Shown here one piece after another: positions 9,294-17,951 of a stretch of 64,000 nucleotides of DNA. Made by a program: the position numbers and the translations under genes. How positions within the stretch are numbered: the stretch's first letter is position 1; each line of letters begins with the position of its first letter. Origin of the DNA: Prosthecochloris marina (GTDB lineage: Bacteria > Bacteroidota > Chlorobiia > Chlorobiales > Chlorobiaceae); NCBI RefSeq assembly GCF_003182595.1, contig NZ_PDNZ01000006.1, forward strand, positions 147,538 to 211,537, written 5' to 3'. Under the pieces are notes generated by a model. The model was not told the DNA's origin. It ran no database searches and worked only from the letters and a program-made list of their open reading frames with translations.

Positions 9294-11714
9294 ATGCGTT
9301 ACGACTTTCAAACAATAGAGAAAAAATGGCAGGCATACTGGGACAAGCACCAGACCTTCCGTACCGAAAACTCAGATGGCAAACCCAAGTATTATGTCCT
9401 GGACATGTTTCCGTACCCGAGCGGCTCCGGACTCCACGTCGGACATCTTGAAGGGTATACAGCAACGGATATCATTGCCCGCTTTAAACGCAGCCAGGGA
9501 CACAACGTTCTGCACCCTATGGGATGGGATGCATTCGGACTTCCTGCCGAGCAATTCGCGATTAAAACCGGTACTCACCCGAAAGTCATCACTGAAAAGA
9601 ATGTCGCGAGCTTCAAGGAAACACTGCAGCGTATGGGTTTTTCCTACGATTGGAGCCGTGAAATCAACACGACCGACCCGGAATACTATACCTGGACACA
9701 GTGGATTTTCCTTCAGATGCTCGACCGTGGACTGGCTTATACAACCGAGGTTGATGTAAACTGGTGCGAAGAACTCAAAACTGTCCTCGCGAATGAGGAA
9801 GTCGATGAGAAAATCGCCGACGGCTATACCGTAGTTCGGAAACCCCTGCGCCAGTGGATTCTGAAAATAACCGCTTATGCAGAACAACTGCTCGAAGACC
9901 TCGATGATGTTGACTGGCCTGAAAACGTCAAGCAGATGCAGCGCAACTGGATCGGACGATCGGAAGGTGTTGAAATCGATTTCGAACTCCCCTGCCACAA
10001 AACCACCATCAGGGTCTATACCACCCGGCCCGACACCCTTTTCGGAGCAACCTATGTTGTGATTTCGCCGGAGCATCCGATGGCTGAAAAGCTTGCAACT
10101 GCTCAGCAACTTGTGGAAGTGAAAGCATATATCGAGCAGGCGAAATTGAAAACAGAGCTCGAGCGAACCGGACTGCAGAAAGAAAAAACCGGCGTTTTTA
10201 CCGGCTCGTATGCCGTCAATCCGGCAAACGGACAAGCCTTGCCTGTCTGGATATCGGACTTCGTCCTCACCAGCTATGGCACAGGAGCGATCATGTCGGT
10301 ACCGGCTCATGACGGACGCGACTGGGAGTTTGCCAAAAAATTCGGTCTCCCGATCATCGAGGTCATCAAAAGCCCCCACGACGTCCAGGAAGCGGTTTTC
10401 GAAGAAAAAGGCAGTGTCTGCGTCAACTCTTCGAACGACGAAATCAGTCTCGACGACCTGACCTTCGAAAACGCTTTCGATGTCATGGCCGATTGGCTCG
10501 AAAAAAAAGTAAAGGGAAAAAGAACGGTCAACTACAAACTCCGTGACTGGATCTTCAGCCGGCAACGGTACTGGGGTGAACCAATACCGGTCAAACACTA
10601 TGAAGATGGCGCACTGCGCCCTGAAACCGATCTTCCGCTCACCTTGCCCGACGTACAAGCTTATCAGCCGACAACAACCGGGGAATCACCCCTCGCCAAT
10701 ATTTCCGAATGGCTCCACGGAACCGATGAACACGGCACATTCAGACGTGAAACCAACACCATGCCGCAATGGGCTGGCAGTTGCTGGTACTATCTGCGTT
10801 TCATCGATCCCAGAAACACCAAAGCCCTGGTCGACCGGAAAAAAGAACAGTACTGGATGAACGTGGACCTTTATGTAGGCGGTGCGGAGCATGCCGTATT
10901 GCACCTCCTCTACGCCCGATTCTGGCACAAGGTGCTCTATGATCTCGGAGTGGTTTCGACCAAAGAGCCGTTCCAAAAACTGTTCAATCAGGGCATGATT
11001 CTCGGCGAAGACAATGAAAAGATGTCCAAATCCCGAGGCAACGTCATTCCGGCCGACCACGTCCTGAGCGCATACGGTGCAGACGCGATACGCCTTTATG
11101 AGATGTTTCTCGGACCGCTTGAACAGGTTAAACCCTGGAACACTCATGGTATCGAAGGTGTAAGCCGTTTTCTCGCAAGAGTATGGCGCTTGGTCTTTCC
11201 AGAACCGGAAAGCCCTGTCAGCATAACTGACACTCCCCTTTCGCAAAACCTTGTGAGAACTATGCACAAGACAATAAAAAAGGTAACCGGAGATACAGGG
11301 CAACTGAAATTCAATACGGCAATCGCCGAAATGATGGTCTTTGTCAATGAACTTCATAAAGCGGAATGCAGAAGCAGAGAAGCTGTAGAAAAACTTCTTT
11401 TACTGCTTTCCCCCTATGCACCCCACATTTGTGAAGAGCTCTGGGAAGCCATCGGTCATACATCGTCGATAACCACTGCCGCCTGGCCGGCTTTCGACCC
11501 AGCTCTTGCTGCTGATGACGAAGTCACCATCGCAGTACAGGTTAACGGAAAACTCAGGGGAACGGTAACCGCACCGGCAAAATCATCGAAAGAAGTTCTG
11601 CTTGAAAAAGCTCAAAACGATAAAACAGTTCAGAAGTTTCTCCAGGGAATGACCGTAGTCAAAGAAATTGTCGTTCCCGACAGGCTGATCAATTTCGTCG
11701 TCAAACCGAAATAA
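9294..11714 (+). CDS. leuS: Leucyl-tRNA synthetase
   Basis: Class Ia synthetase charging tRNA-Leu. At 806 residues it is a bacterial-type LeuRS. The HIGH signature is PYPSGSGLHVGHLEGYTATD (about residues 42-61) and the KMSKS signature is EKMSKSRGNV. The CP1 editing domain lies between about 220 and 400 and includes the Thr-rich TTRPDTLFGATY and GTGAIMSVPAHDGRDWEFA segments, with the Asp (HDGRD) that discriminates against mischarged tRNA. The C-terminal anticodon-binding and LeuRS-specific domains (VQVNGKLRGTV) are complete. Start ATG at 9294 gives the canonical MRYDFQTIEKKWQ opening. Confidence 0.97.
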   Translation: MRYDFQTIEKKWQAYWDKHQTFRTENSDGKPKYYVLDMFPYPSGSGLHVGHLEGYTATDIIARFKRSQGHNVLHPMGWDAFGLPAEQFAIKTGTHPKVITEKNVASFKETLQRMGFSYDWSREINTTDPEYYTWTQWIFLQMLDRGLAYTTEVDVNWCEELKTVLANEEVDEKIADGYTVVRKPLRQWILKITAYAEQLLEDLDDVDWPENVKQMQRNWIGRSEGVEIDFELPCHKTTIRVYTTRPDTLFGATYVVISPEHPMAEKLATAQQLVEVKAYIEQAKLKTELERTGLQKEKTGVFTGSYAVNPANGQALPVWISDFVLTSYGTGAIMSVPAHDGRDWEFAKKFGLPIIEVIKSPHDVQEAVFEEKGSVCVNSSNDEISLDDLTFENAFDVMADWLEKKVKGKRTVNYKLRDWIFSRQRYWGEPIPVKHYEDGALRPETDLPLTLPDVQAYQPTTTGESPLANISEWLHGTDEHGTFRRETNTMPQWAGSCWYYLRFIDPRNTKALVDRKKEQYWMNVDLYVGGAEHAVLHLLYARFWHKVLYDLGVVSTKEPFQKLFNQGMILGEDNEKMSKSRGNVIPADHVLSAYGADAIRLYEMFLGPLEQVKPWNTHGIEGVSRFLARVWRLVFPEPESPVSITDTPLSQNLVRTMHKTIKKVTGDTGQLKFNTAIAEMMVFVNELHKAECRSREAVEKLLLLLSPYAPHICEELWEAIGHTSSITTAAWPAFDPALAADDEVTIAVQVNGKLRGTVTAPAKSSKEVLLEKAQNDKTVQKFLQGMTVVKEIVVPDRLINFVVKPK

Positions 11715-11746
11715 AGAAAAAAAAGAGCAACAGCCGGTAACTACAG

Positions 11747-11950
11747 CTACTGTTCAATAATTGCAAGCAGTCGGACCAATTCCCGGAGCAAATCGCTGAG
11801 ATTTCTTCCATACTCGTCGGACTGCTTCAGTTTTTGGTGCAGGAGTCGTATCTGCCTGTCTTTTTCGTTCAGCATATCCTTCAATACATCCACTTCCGCG
11901 AACCTTTTCCTGCCGCTCTTATCGGAATCACTTGTATTACCAGGAAACAT
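11747..11950 (-). CDS. Small predicted coiled-coil protein, unrecognised
   Basis: 67-residue product. After a short polar head, residues 17-67 form one continuous heptad-like helix (VDVLKDMLNEKDRQIRLL, then LLRELVRLLAIIEQ) with Leu/Ile at regular spacing, so a coiled coil is likely. It lies 39 bases downstream of another small gene (11990-12208) on the same strand, and the pair faces away from an XRE-type regulator. I do not recognise the family. Being short, it could be a chance frame; the coiled-coil composition and orderly context argue for a real gene. Confidence 0.4.
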   Translation of the reverse strand: MFPGNTSDSDKSGRKRFAEVDVLKDMLNEKDRQIRLLHQKLKQSDEYGRNLSDLLRELVRLLAIIEQ

Positions 11951-11989
11951 GGGAGCACGTTTTCGTTTGTTGCTTTAAGACCGGGACCC

Positions 11990-12208
11990 TTAGATATCCC
12001 TCTCATTACAATGCAGATAAGCCTTGCGTTTCTGTATTTCCTGATGATACAATTGAAGATAGTACTCGCTCTTCCCCTGAACCCCCATCCGTACAGCTTC
12101 AGGTGAAACCTTTTTTCCCCTCCGGACTGATTCTTTTTCGGCAATAGCTTTCCATATCCCTTTCCAAGGAAGTTTTCGATGATCGATCCTTACTTCTTGT
12201 CCTTCCAT
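11990..12208 (-). CDS. Small basic protein divergent from an XRE regulator, unrecognised
   Basis: 72-residue basic product containing LPWKGIWKAIAEKESVRRG and VSPEAVRMGVQG, which could fold as a small helical DNA-binding unit, although no known family is recognised. Its start codon (12206-12208) is about 85 bases from the start of a helix-turn-helix repressor read in the opposite direction, and a perfect palindrome lies between them. This is the arrangement of a repressor controlling a divergent small operon, as in prophage or toxin-antitoxin switches. The coiled-coil gene follows 39 bases downstream. Function is unknown. Confidence 0.45.
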   Translation of the reverse strand: MEGQEVRIDHRKLPWKGIWKAIAEKESVRRGKKVSPEAVRMGVQGKSEYYLQLYHQEIQKRKAYLHCNERDI

Positions 12209-12255
12209 ATTTTTCGGTTTATTTTTCTTTATTTCTGTTTCCTACTGTTAACCAT

Positions 12256-12273
12256 TTTCCGCTACAGCGGAAA
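12256..12273. promoter_or_regulatory. Palindromic operator candidate for the XRE regulator
   Basis: Perfect 18-base palindrome TTTCCGCTACAGCGGAAA with 8-base arms. It ends 19 bases before the regulator's ATG (12293) and 47 bases from the start of the divergent small gene. Its position suits autoregulation and control of both directions. Binding is inferred. Confidence 0.6.
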
Positions 12274-12292
12274 TATACAAAAAAAATTCATC

Positions 12293-12949
12293 ATGGCGGA
12301 TAAAAGCACCCATTTCGGGAAATGCTTAAAGCACATCCGTAAGTCAGAACATCTTACGCTTCAAAGTCTTGCAGATAAGCTCGGTATATCGAAAAGTTTT
12401 ATCAGCGAAGTGGAACGGGGAGAAAAGGAGCCCGGGTACAAGCTCATAAAATCGCTAAAGCGGACATATCCCGAATTGAACCTCAACTATTTGATCGGAG
12501 AAGAGGGTGCGTCAGATGGAACAGAGCGGCTCGATATTCTGGAACGACGTGTAAACCATCTTTTGGGACTTGTCCAGGAATACCCGATAAAATACGGATT
12601 TCAGGACATCGTCCGAATCCCACTTGGTGGCAAGGAAAAGCAGGAATACATAACACTCCCGGTCACACTTGTCAAATACAACAACTCTCTTGCGTTCTAC
12701 TGCACAAAAGATCTCCCTCCCCGGATCACAAAGGGAAATATCGTGATAGCAGCACCTGAAATCGAGCTGAAAGACCAGGAACTTGTCTTACTGTCGAGCG
12801 ATAACCGCCAATTCCTTGCCCAAGCACACCGTAATGAGAAAAACATCCTGTTGACCGATGACACCGGTCAGGAAATCTCAATGGAAAATCCGCATGATGA
12901 GAAGAAAATTCTCGGTATCGTGTACATGATCATCAAAACGCTTCATTGA
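12293..12949 (+). CDS. XRE-family helix-turn-helix transcriptional regulator
   Basis: 218-residue regulator. The N-terminal HTH spans about residues 8-60 (CLKHIRKSEHLTLQSLADKL, then GISKSFISEVERGEKEPGYK), a textbook XRE/Cro-CI fold. Residues about 70-100 (ERLDILERRVNHLLGLVQE) look like a dimerising helix, followed by a beta-rich C-terminal domain (PGDLxx-like strands: KGNIVIAAPEIELKDQELVLL) resembling a phage-repressor S24-type sensory domain. I see no clear Ser/Lys self-cleavage dyad. The ATG at 12293 is chosen because the upstream extension in the same frame is a hydrophobic, non-homologous stretch overlapping the operator. It probably controls the divergent small genes. Confidence 0.75.
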   Translation: MADKSTHFGKCLKHIRKSEHLTLQSLADKLGISKSFISEVERGEKEPGYKLIKSLKRTYPELNLNYLIGEEGASDGTERLDILERRVNHLLGLVQEYPIKYGFQDIVRIPLGGKEKQEYITLPVTLVKYNNSLAFYCTKDLPPRITKGNIVIAAPEIELKDQELVLLSSDNRQFLAQAHRNEKNILLTDDTGQEISMENPHDEKKILGIVYMIIKTLH

Positions 12950-13003
12950 AACCGCTTCCATCTCCATGATCGGAGAAACGATTCAACGAAAACAACAATC
13001 GAC

Positions 13004-13033
13004 TTGCCTGCACACTGCTTTTTTTTGTATAAT
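13004..13033 (+). promoter_or_regulatory. Candidate sigma-70-type promoter upstream of acs
   Basis: TTGCCT at 13004-13009 and TATAAT at 13028-13033, separated by 18 bases with a T-rich spacer. It would give a leader of roughly 190 bases before the acs start codon at 13231. No experimental support; T-rich regions produce such matches by chance. Confidence 0.4.
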
Positions 13034-13230
13034 GTTTTTTTTGGTTTTCTGCACGAATATATTCCTGTTAAGTTGTTAAGTAAATACATCTCGGGAAAAA
13101 CCGTTTTGAAGCAAACACTATCTCGCTTTTTTACCAGCCGGAGCTCCATGCCCTTTCCCAAATACCCAATTCGCGCTTTTCATACATGTGAGGGGGATAA
13201 TCCCTTTTTGTCAACTTAAAATCTGGTATA

Positions 13231-15222
13231 ATGGCTAAGGAACGAAAAAAATCAAGTCAAAAAACAGCCGATCAAGAGTCAATCAGTTCAGTTTTGTCGG
13301 AAAAAAGAAAATTTTCCCCTCCTCCCGATTTTTCAGAAAAAGCCCACATCTCCTCGATGGAGGAATATGAAAAGCTCTATGCTGAAGCCGCTGAAGATCC
13401 TGAACAATACTGGGAAGGGATAGCCGAAAGCTTTTACTGGGACAAAAAATGGGACAGCGTCCTTGAGTGGGAATCTCCTTACGCAAAGTGGTTCAACGGC
13501 GGTACTACAAACATCTGTTACAACGCCGTCGACCGGCACGTAAAAAGCTGGCGGAAAAACAAGGCAGCGATCATCTGGGAAGGTGAAGAAGGCGAACAGC
13601 GCGTCCTCACCTATGGAGAGTTGCACCGTCAGGTCAGCAAGTTTGCCAATGTTTTGAAAATAGCCGGCATCAAACCCGGTGACAGGGTCGCCATCTATAT
13701 GGGCATGGTTCCGGAACTGGCCATTGCAGTTCTCGCCTGTGCGCGCGTTGGTGCAGTTCATAACGTTATTTTTGCCGGTTTCTCCGCTCACGCCATTACC
13801 GAAAGGGTAAATGATTCGAGAGCGAAACTCATTATCTGCGCGGACGGAACAAAACGGCGAGGCAAAACCATCAACCTCAAGGGAATTGTCGACGAAGCAA
13901 TAGTCGATACTCCTTCGGTTCGTAGCGTCATCGTTCTCAAAGTCACCAATGAAGACGTGCACATGCATGATGGTATGGACCACTGGTGGCATGATCTCAT
14001 GGGGCTCGCTCTCGACCATAACGACCCCGATTTTGTAGATGCCGAACACCCTCTTTTCATTCTCTACACAAGCGGCTCGACAGGCAAACCGAAAGGAATC
14101 CTCCATACCACAGGCGGCTACATGGTCCATGCCGCAAATTCCTTCAAATATGTTTTCGACATCAAGGACGACGACATCTACTGGTGTACCGCCGATGTGG
14201 GCTGGATCACAGGGCACAGCTACCTGGTTTACGGTCCTTTGCTGAACGGGGCTACCATCATGATGTACGAAGGTGCTCCGAACTATCCGCAGTGGGATCG
14301 TTTTTGGGATATCGTCAACCGTCACAAAATAACGATACTGTATACCGCACCAACCGCAATTCGTGCATTTATCCGGGCAGGAGACGAGTGGGTCACCAAA
14401 CATGACCTGAGTTCGCTGCGGCTACTCGGCACGGTAGGCGAACCGATCAACCCGAAAGCCTGGATGTGGTACCACACGGTGATCGGCAAAGAAAAATGTC
14501 CGATAGTCGACACGTGGTGGCAAACGGAAACAGGCGGTATACTTGTTTCACCTCTTCCCGGCGCAACCCCGACCAAACCGGGTACGGCGACAAGACCACT
14601 TCCGGGAATCATGGTCGATGTCGTCCGCAAAGACGGTTCATCCTGCAAACCCAACGAAGGTGGTTACCTGGTCATCAAAAAACCCTGGCCATCGATGCTT
14701 CGCACCATTTACGGTGACAACAAACGCTATGAAGAAACCTACTGGTCGGAGTTCAAGGATATGTACTTTACCGGTGACGGCGCCCGCAAGGATGAAGACG
14801 GTTACATCTGGATCATGGGACGAGTCGATGACGTCGTCAACGTTTCAGGACATCGCCTCGGCACCAGTGAGGTGGAGAGCGCCCTGGTAGCCCATGAAGC
14901 TGTTGCCGAAGCGGCAGTCGTAAGCCGTCCTGACGAAATCAAGGGTAACGCACTCATTGCATTCGTCACGCTCAAGGACGAATACGAAGGAGACATGAAA
15001 CTCCGCGAAGATCTCCGCAACCATGTTTCCAGAGAAATCGGCCCTATCGCCAAACCCGATGAAATACGGTGGGCAAAAGGGTTACCTAAAACAAGGAGCG
15101 GCAAGATCATGCGGCGCTTGCTCCGCGAGCTTGCTTCGACAAAAGAAATCAAGGGTGATGTCACAACGCTCGAAGATTTCGGAGTGCTGGAGCAACTCCG
15201 AGAACAGGAGGAAGAAGACTGA
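13231..15222 (+). CDS. acs: Acetyl-CoA synthetase (AMP-forming)
   Basis: Activates acetate to acetyl-CoA through acetyl-AMP. At 663 residues it has the full family length. The P-loop is [19 protein letters not shown] (about residues 278-296), then [18 protein letters not shown] for adenine and acetate recognition, and [14 protein letters not shown] with the hinge Asp. The C-terminal [15 protein letters not shown] carries the conserved catalytic Lys that can be reversibly acetylated. In a green sulfur bacterium this would support photoassimilation of acetate. It is monocistronic, with a strong hairpin terminator directly downstream. Confidence 0.96.
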   Translation: MAKERKKSSQKTADQESISSVLSEKRKFSPPPDFSEKAHISSMEEYEKLYAEAAEDPEQYWEGIAESFYWDKKWDSVLEWESPYAKWFNGGTTNICYNAVDRHVKSWRKNKAAIIWEGEEGEQRVLTYGELHRQVSKFANVLKIAGIKPGDRVAIYMGMVPELAIAVLACARVGAVHNVIFAGFSAHAITERVNDSRAKLIICADGTKRRGKTINLKGIVDEAIVDTPSVRSVIVLKVTNEDVHMHDGMDHWWHDLMGLALDHNDPDFVDAEHPLFILYTSGSTGKPKGILHTTGGYMVHAANSFKYVFDIKDDDIYWCTADVGWITGHSYLVYGPLLNGATIMMYEGAPNYPQWDRFWDIVNRHKITILYTAPTAIRAFIRAGDEWVTKHDLSSLRLLGTVGEPINPKAWMWYHTVIGKEKCPIVDTWWQTETGGILVSPLPGATPTKPGTATRPLPGIMVDVVRKDGSSCKPNEGGYLVIKKPWPSMLRTIYGDNKRYEETYWSEFKDMYFTGDGARKDEDGYIWIMGRVDDVVNVSGHRLGTSEVESALVAHEAVAEAAVVSRPDEIKGNALIAFVTLKDEYEGDMKLREDLRNHVSREIGPIAKPDEIRWAKGLPKTRSGKIMRRLLRELASTKEIKGDVTTLEDFGVLEQLREQEEED

Positions 15223-15246
15223 CAAGCTCTTTTGTCTTCAATTCGA

Positions 15247-15287
15247 AAATACGAGGCTGCCCCAAAAGGGCAGCCTCTTGTATTTTG
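15247..15287 (+). terminator. Terminator hairpin after acs
   Basis: Arms GAGGCTGCCC (15253-15262) and GGGCAGCCTC (15268-15277) with a 5-base loop, flanked by A-rich and T-rich sequence (AAAATAC ... GTATTTT). It lies 30 bases past the acs stop codon. Confidence 0.85.
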
Positions 15288-15324
15288 AGCAGGCACTCGT
15301 TTTCAAAGCCTCTATTTCACAGGT

Positions 15325-16045
15325 CAGCATGGCCCTCCTCTCCCTGTCATCTCCGGGCACCTCTCCCTGTCATCCTCGGGCAAACGAAGCGCGACCCGGG
15401 GATCCATGAGCATTCCTGTTTTTCACCATGGATGCCGCATCACGTGCGGCATGACTTCTCTTTTCCAGTCATCCTCGGGCTTGACCCGGGGATCCATCTT
15501 CTTCTGAAAGTCTCCATGGATGCCACTTCACGTCCAGCTTGACTCCTTTCGCCCAGCCATTCTCCAGCATGGCCCTCCTCTCCCGGTCATCCCCGGGCAA
15601 GCGAAGCGCGACCTGGGGATCCATGAGCGTCCCTGTTTTTCACCATGGATGCCGCATCACGTGCGGCATGACTTCTCTTTTCCAGTCATCTTCGGGCTTG
15701 AACCGGGGATCCATCTTCTTCTGAAAGCCTTCATGGATGCCACTTCACGTCCAGCTTGACTCCTTTCGCCCAGCCATTTTCCAGCATGGCTCTCCTCTCC
15801 CTGTCATCCTCGGGCAAACGAAGCGCAACCCGGGGATCCATGAGCATTCCTCCGGTTCTCCATGGATGCCGCATCGAGTGCGGCATGACTTCTCTTTTCC
15901 AGTCATCCTCGGGCTTGACCCGTGGATCCATCTTCTTCTGAAAGTCTCCATGGATGCCGCATCAAGTGCGGCATGACTTTGGGGAGGAATGGATGCCACA
16001 TCGAGGGCGGCATGACTTTGAGGAAGATTGGCTGCCGGATCACTC
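15325..16045. repeat. Tandem array of a 217-bp dispersed double-hairpin repeat (three units plus degenerate tail)
   Basis: Three near-identical units start at about 15325, 15565 and 15782. The second and third are 217 bases apart, and the first carries a 23-base internal duplication. Each unit contains a stem-loop with arms ATCCTCGGG / CCCGGGGAT around a GC-rich loop with AAGCGAAGCGCGA, and a second stem-loop ATGCCGCA-TCACG-TGCGGCAT. A degenerate tail repeats the second hairpin at 15950-16040. Open frames across the array (79 residues, repeated with the same period) are artefacts of the repeat. Related single copies lie at 19650, 37495, 40411 and 51464. No coding gene is seen between 15223 and 16248. 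Confidence 0.88.
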
Positions 16046-16168
16046 GGTATAATAAACAAATAACATTATACAGGGCGGTCATGACTTCAGAAGTTTTGAT
16101 GCCGTATTCCGGTGAAATCCGAACCTCTCTTTCACCGTTCGTGGAATTGGATGTTGACTGACAATCAT

Positions 16169-16209
16169 GAGGCCGTCTCGGTTTTGTTTCTGAGACAGCC
16201 TCTTTTTTT
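16169..16209 (+). terminator. Hairpin with T tail upstream of the lipoprotein gene
   Basis: GAGGCCGTCTC (16169-16179) pairs with GAGACAGCCTC (16192-16202) with one mismatch, followed by TTTTTTT. The stem resembles those after acs and the peroxiredoxin gene. What transcript it ends is unclear, since only repeat sequence lies upstream. Confidence 0.7.
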
Positions 16210-16248
16210 ATATTTTCTTATAGCACATGAAAACAAAACACCCCTCTC

Positions 16249-16791
16249 ATGAAACACCGTCTCTGCATCATTGTGCTCTTCTTCGGCTTCAGCTTCGCAT
16301 TCTCCGGATGTTCTGCTGATAAAGGGGAAACAGAACCGGAAAAAACATTGTCACAGACACAACGGCAAACGCTTATCGAACCCTGTGAGCTCATCACGAA
16401 ATCCGATGCGGAATCGCTACTTGGTGAACCCGTCAAAGCAGCCGAAAAGAGTGAACAAAAGGTCGTAGGTATGAAACTCTGCATGTATAACCCCGCCGAC
16501 GAAACCTCCGAGTCATTTCTCCAGGTAATGCTTACCCAAAAAGCGTTCATGAAACCCGACGGTATCCCACCTTCAGCTATCTTCCACTCCATCAGAGAAG
16601 CCCAGAGCGAAGGAAGAACCGACCTTGAAGGATTTGGAGATGAAGCATTTATTGCAACCGGAGGACTCTATATCCTTATTGATGAATATTACATTTCCAT
16701 CGGGGCAGGAAACACCGACCGTCCTCAAATCCGGGAGCGCTTGAAAGCAGCCGGAAAAACAGCAGTTGATAACCTCGCAACCTTGCGATAA
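16249..16791 (+). CDS. Putative lipoprotein, hypothetical (DUF3558-like)
   Basis: 180-residue predicted secreted lipoprotein. The N-terminus is a signal peptide (MKHRLCIIVLFFGFSFAFSG) with Cys21 following Ser-Gly, an acceptable but not ideal lipobox. The mature part contains CELITKSDAESLLGEPVK, a pattern shared by periplasmic or surface lipoproteins of the DUF3558 type, then a beta-rich domain with two more Cys that may form a disulfide. Function is unknown. A GNAT gene follows after 23 bases and is probably cotranscribed. Start ATG is preceded by ACCCCTCTC, with no clear Shine-Dalgarno. Confidence 0.6.
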   Translation: MKHRLCIIVLFFGFSFAFSGCSADKGETEPEKTLSQTQRQTLIEPCELITKSDAESLLGEPVKAAEKSEQKVVGMKLCMYNPADETSESFLQVMLTQKAFMKPDGIPPSAIFHSIREAQSEGRTDLEGFGDEAFIATGGLYILIDEYYISIGAGNTDRPQIRERLKAAGKTAVDNLATLR

Positions 16792-16814
16792 CCAAAAACA
16801 CGGAACCTGTACCC

Positions 16815-17390
16815 ATGTTCAGTGGAAAATATATACGGCTGCGCCGGCTCGAGGGAAATGATGCGGATATTATTTTTTCACACTGGAACAACTACGAACT
16901 CCGCCAATACCTTCCCTCACCCTTACCCTCTTCGAAGGATGACCTGACAGAACTTGTCCGGGTAAAAGACAAAAGCTTCAGGGAACGGAGCGAATTTTTC
17001 TTCGGTATAGAGGAATGTTGTACCAGCAAGGAACTTATCGGCATCGTAAACCTTGAATCGATAAGCTGGGTAAGCCGGCATGCGTTTATCGGGTCCTTCT
17101 GTATTTTTAAACCCTCACTGAGAGGAAAAGGATACGGCAAGGACACCATGCTGACCCTTCTTGACTTCGCATTCAACGTTATCGACCTTCATGTCATCGC
17201 ACTTATGGTAGAATCACACAATAAGCAAGCGATAGGCCTTTATGAAGACTGTTGTTTCACGAACCGGGGAACAATGCGCGAGCTTGTGTACCGCAATGGC
17301 AAGCGGTGTGATGTAACGATGATGGACGTGTTGAAAAAAGATTTCATCGACCGTTACGGGATTCTGCCGAAAGGAGAGAATGTTTTTTAA
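16815..17390 (+). CDS. GNAT acetyltransferase (RimJ/RimL-like)
   Basis: 191-residue acetyltransferase. The opening IRLRRLEGNDADIIFSHWNN followed by YLPSPLP matches the N-terminal strand and helix of the RimJ/RimL/SpeG group. The acetyl-CoA motif is PSLRGKGYGKDTMLTLLDFA (R-x-x-G-x-G), and the late segment VESHNKQAIGLYEDCCFTNR is the conserved N-x-x-A-x-x-L-Y-E-x-x-G/C-F region. The substrate could be a ribosomal protein, polyamine or antibiotic and cannot be told. It lies directly downstream of the lipoprotein gene. Confidence 0.85.
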   Translation: MFSGKYIRLRRLEGNDADIIFSHWNNYELRQYLPSPLPSSKDDLTELVRVKDKSFRERSEFFFGIEECCTSKELIGIVNLESISWVSRHAFIGSFCIFKPSLRGKGYGKDTMLTLLDFAFNVIDLHVIALMVESHNKQAIGLYEDCCFTNRGTMRELVYRNGKRCDVTMMDVLKKDFIDRYGILPKGENVF

Positions 17391-17534
17391 TCCCGATGGA
17401 ATTGTTGAGTTGCTGAGCTGTTACAACGTATAGGTCCTATAAGTCCCATAGGATCTATAACACAGAATGAAGAAAAAGATCCTTTAAAAAAAGGCTCCTC
17501 TTTTCATTATCGCGAGCGTCATCATTACTGCGTT

Positions 17535-17675
17535 GGGCACCGCTCAAAATGGATATTTTGTTCAAGATCAAGGCGTGTTCACAAGCCGAAGCGGAGCGTA
17601 TGTTTAAATACGTGAGCATCGGAAGTGTGAACAGAACGCAGAGGTTGGGCAAAAGATCTGTTTTGAGCGGCGCCC
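17535..17675. repeat. Long imperfect hairpin element (family 2, copy 1)
   Basis: Outer arms GGGCACCGCTCAAAA (17535-17549) and TTTTGAGCGGCGCCC (17661-17675) pair with one mismatch. Inside, TGTTCAC (17576-17582) pairs with GTGAACA (17627-17633) and CGTAT with ATACG around the centre. It shares the core CAAGGCG...GGAGCGTA...TACGTGAG with the element at 43760-43902. Together with the flanking 17391-17534, which carries a TATAGGTCCTATAAGTCCCA-type motif near 17430, this fills the gap between the GNAT and the Ada-like gene; no gene is seen. Confidence 0.7.
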
Positions 17676-17932
17676 TAAGGTTTGCAGACCTTACAGGGCC
17701 TGTAGCCCGCTTCAACAGCACTCTGCCTTGTGTGGAATACCGCTGTGCATTTCGAGCAGTTGTAGTGGCGGCAGCCGACCCGGTGAAAAACTTTGCTCGC
17801 TGTATTACCATGAAAAACAGATGCCCCGCTTTCAGCGGCAATGAACGCCGGCATGGCCAGTATCAATAGTACCAACCATGCGGCTATAGCACCAGCGTTG
17901 CGTTTTCCATTCATCTCACAGCCTTTTTCCAA
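17675..17932 (-). CDS. Small secreted protein with an Ada-type zinc-binding motif
   Basis: 85 residues. An N-terminal hydrophobic signal (about 15-32, AIAAWLVLLILAMPAFIAA) precedes a compact domain VFHGNTASKVFHRVGCRHY, NCSKCTAVF, YRPCKVCKP. The four-Cys pattern C-x4-C-x2-C ... C-x2-C is that of the metal-binding domain of Ada and of small stand-alone homologues that carry a signal peptide. An extracytoplasmic Zn-binding role is inferred; it is not an alkyltransferase because no methyltransferase domain is present. An internal ATG at residue 7 could also be the start. tspO lies 19 bases upstream on the same strand. Confidence 0.72.
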   Translation of the reverse strand: MEKGCEMNGKRNAGAIAAWLVLLILAMPAFIAAESGASVFHGNTASKVFHRVGCRHYNCSKCTAVFHTRQSAVEAGYRPCKVCKP

Positions 17933-17951
17933 TGACCGGAACAGAAGAGCG

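Noticed and set aside
9372..10658. 428-residue minus-strand frame
   Set aside because: It is antisense to leuS, which has all synthetase motifs.
15285..16161. Several 60-100-residue frames on both strands
   Set aside because: They repeat with the 217-base period of the array and encode hairpin sequence, so they are artefacts.
17455..17869. Overlapping frames on both strands around the Ada-like gene
   Set aside because: They lie over the hairpin element and the antisense of the Ada-like gene.
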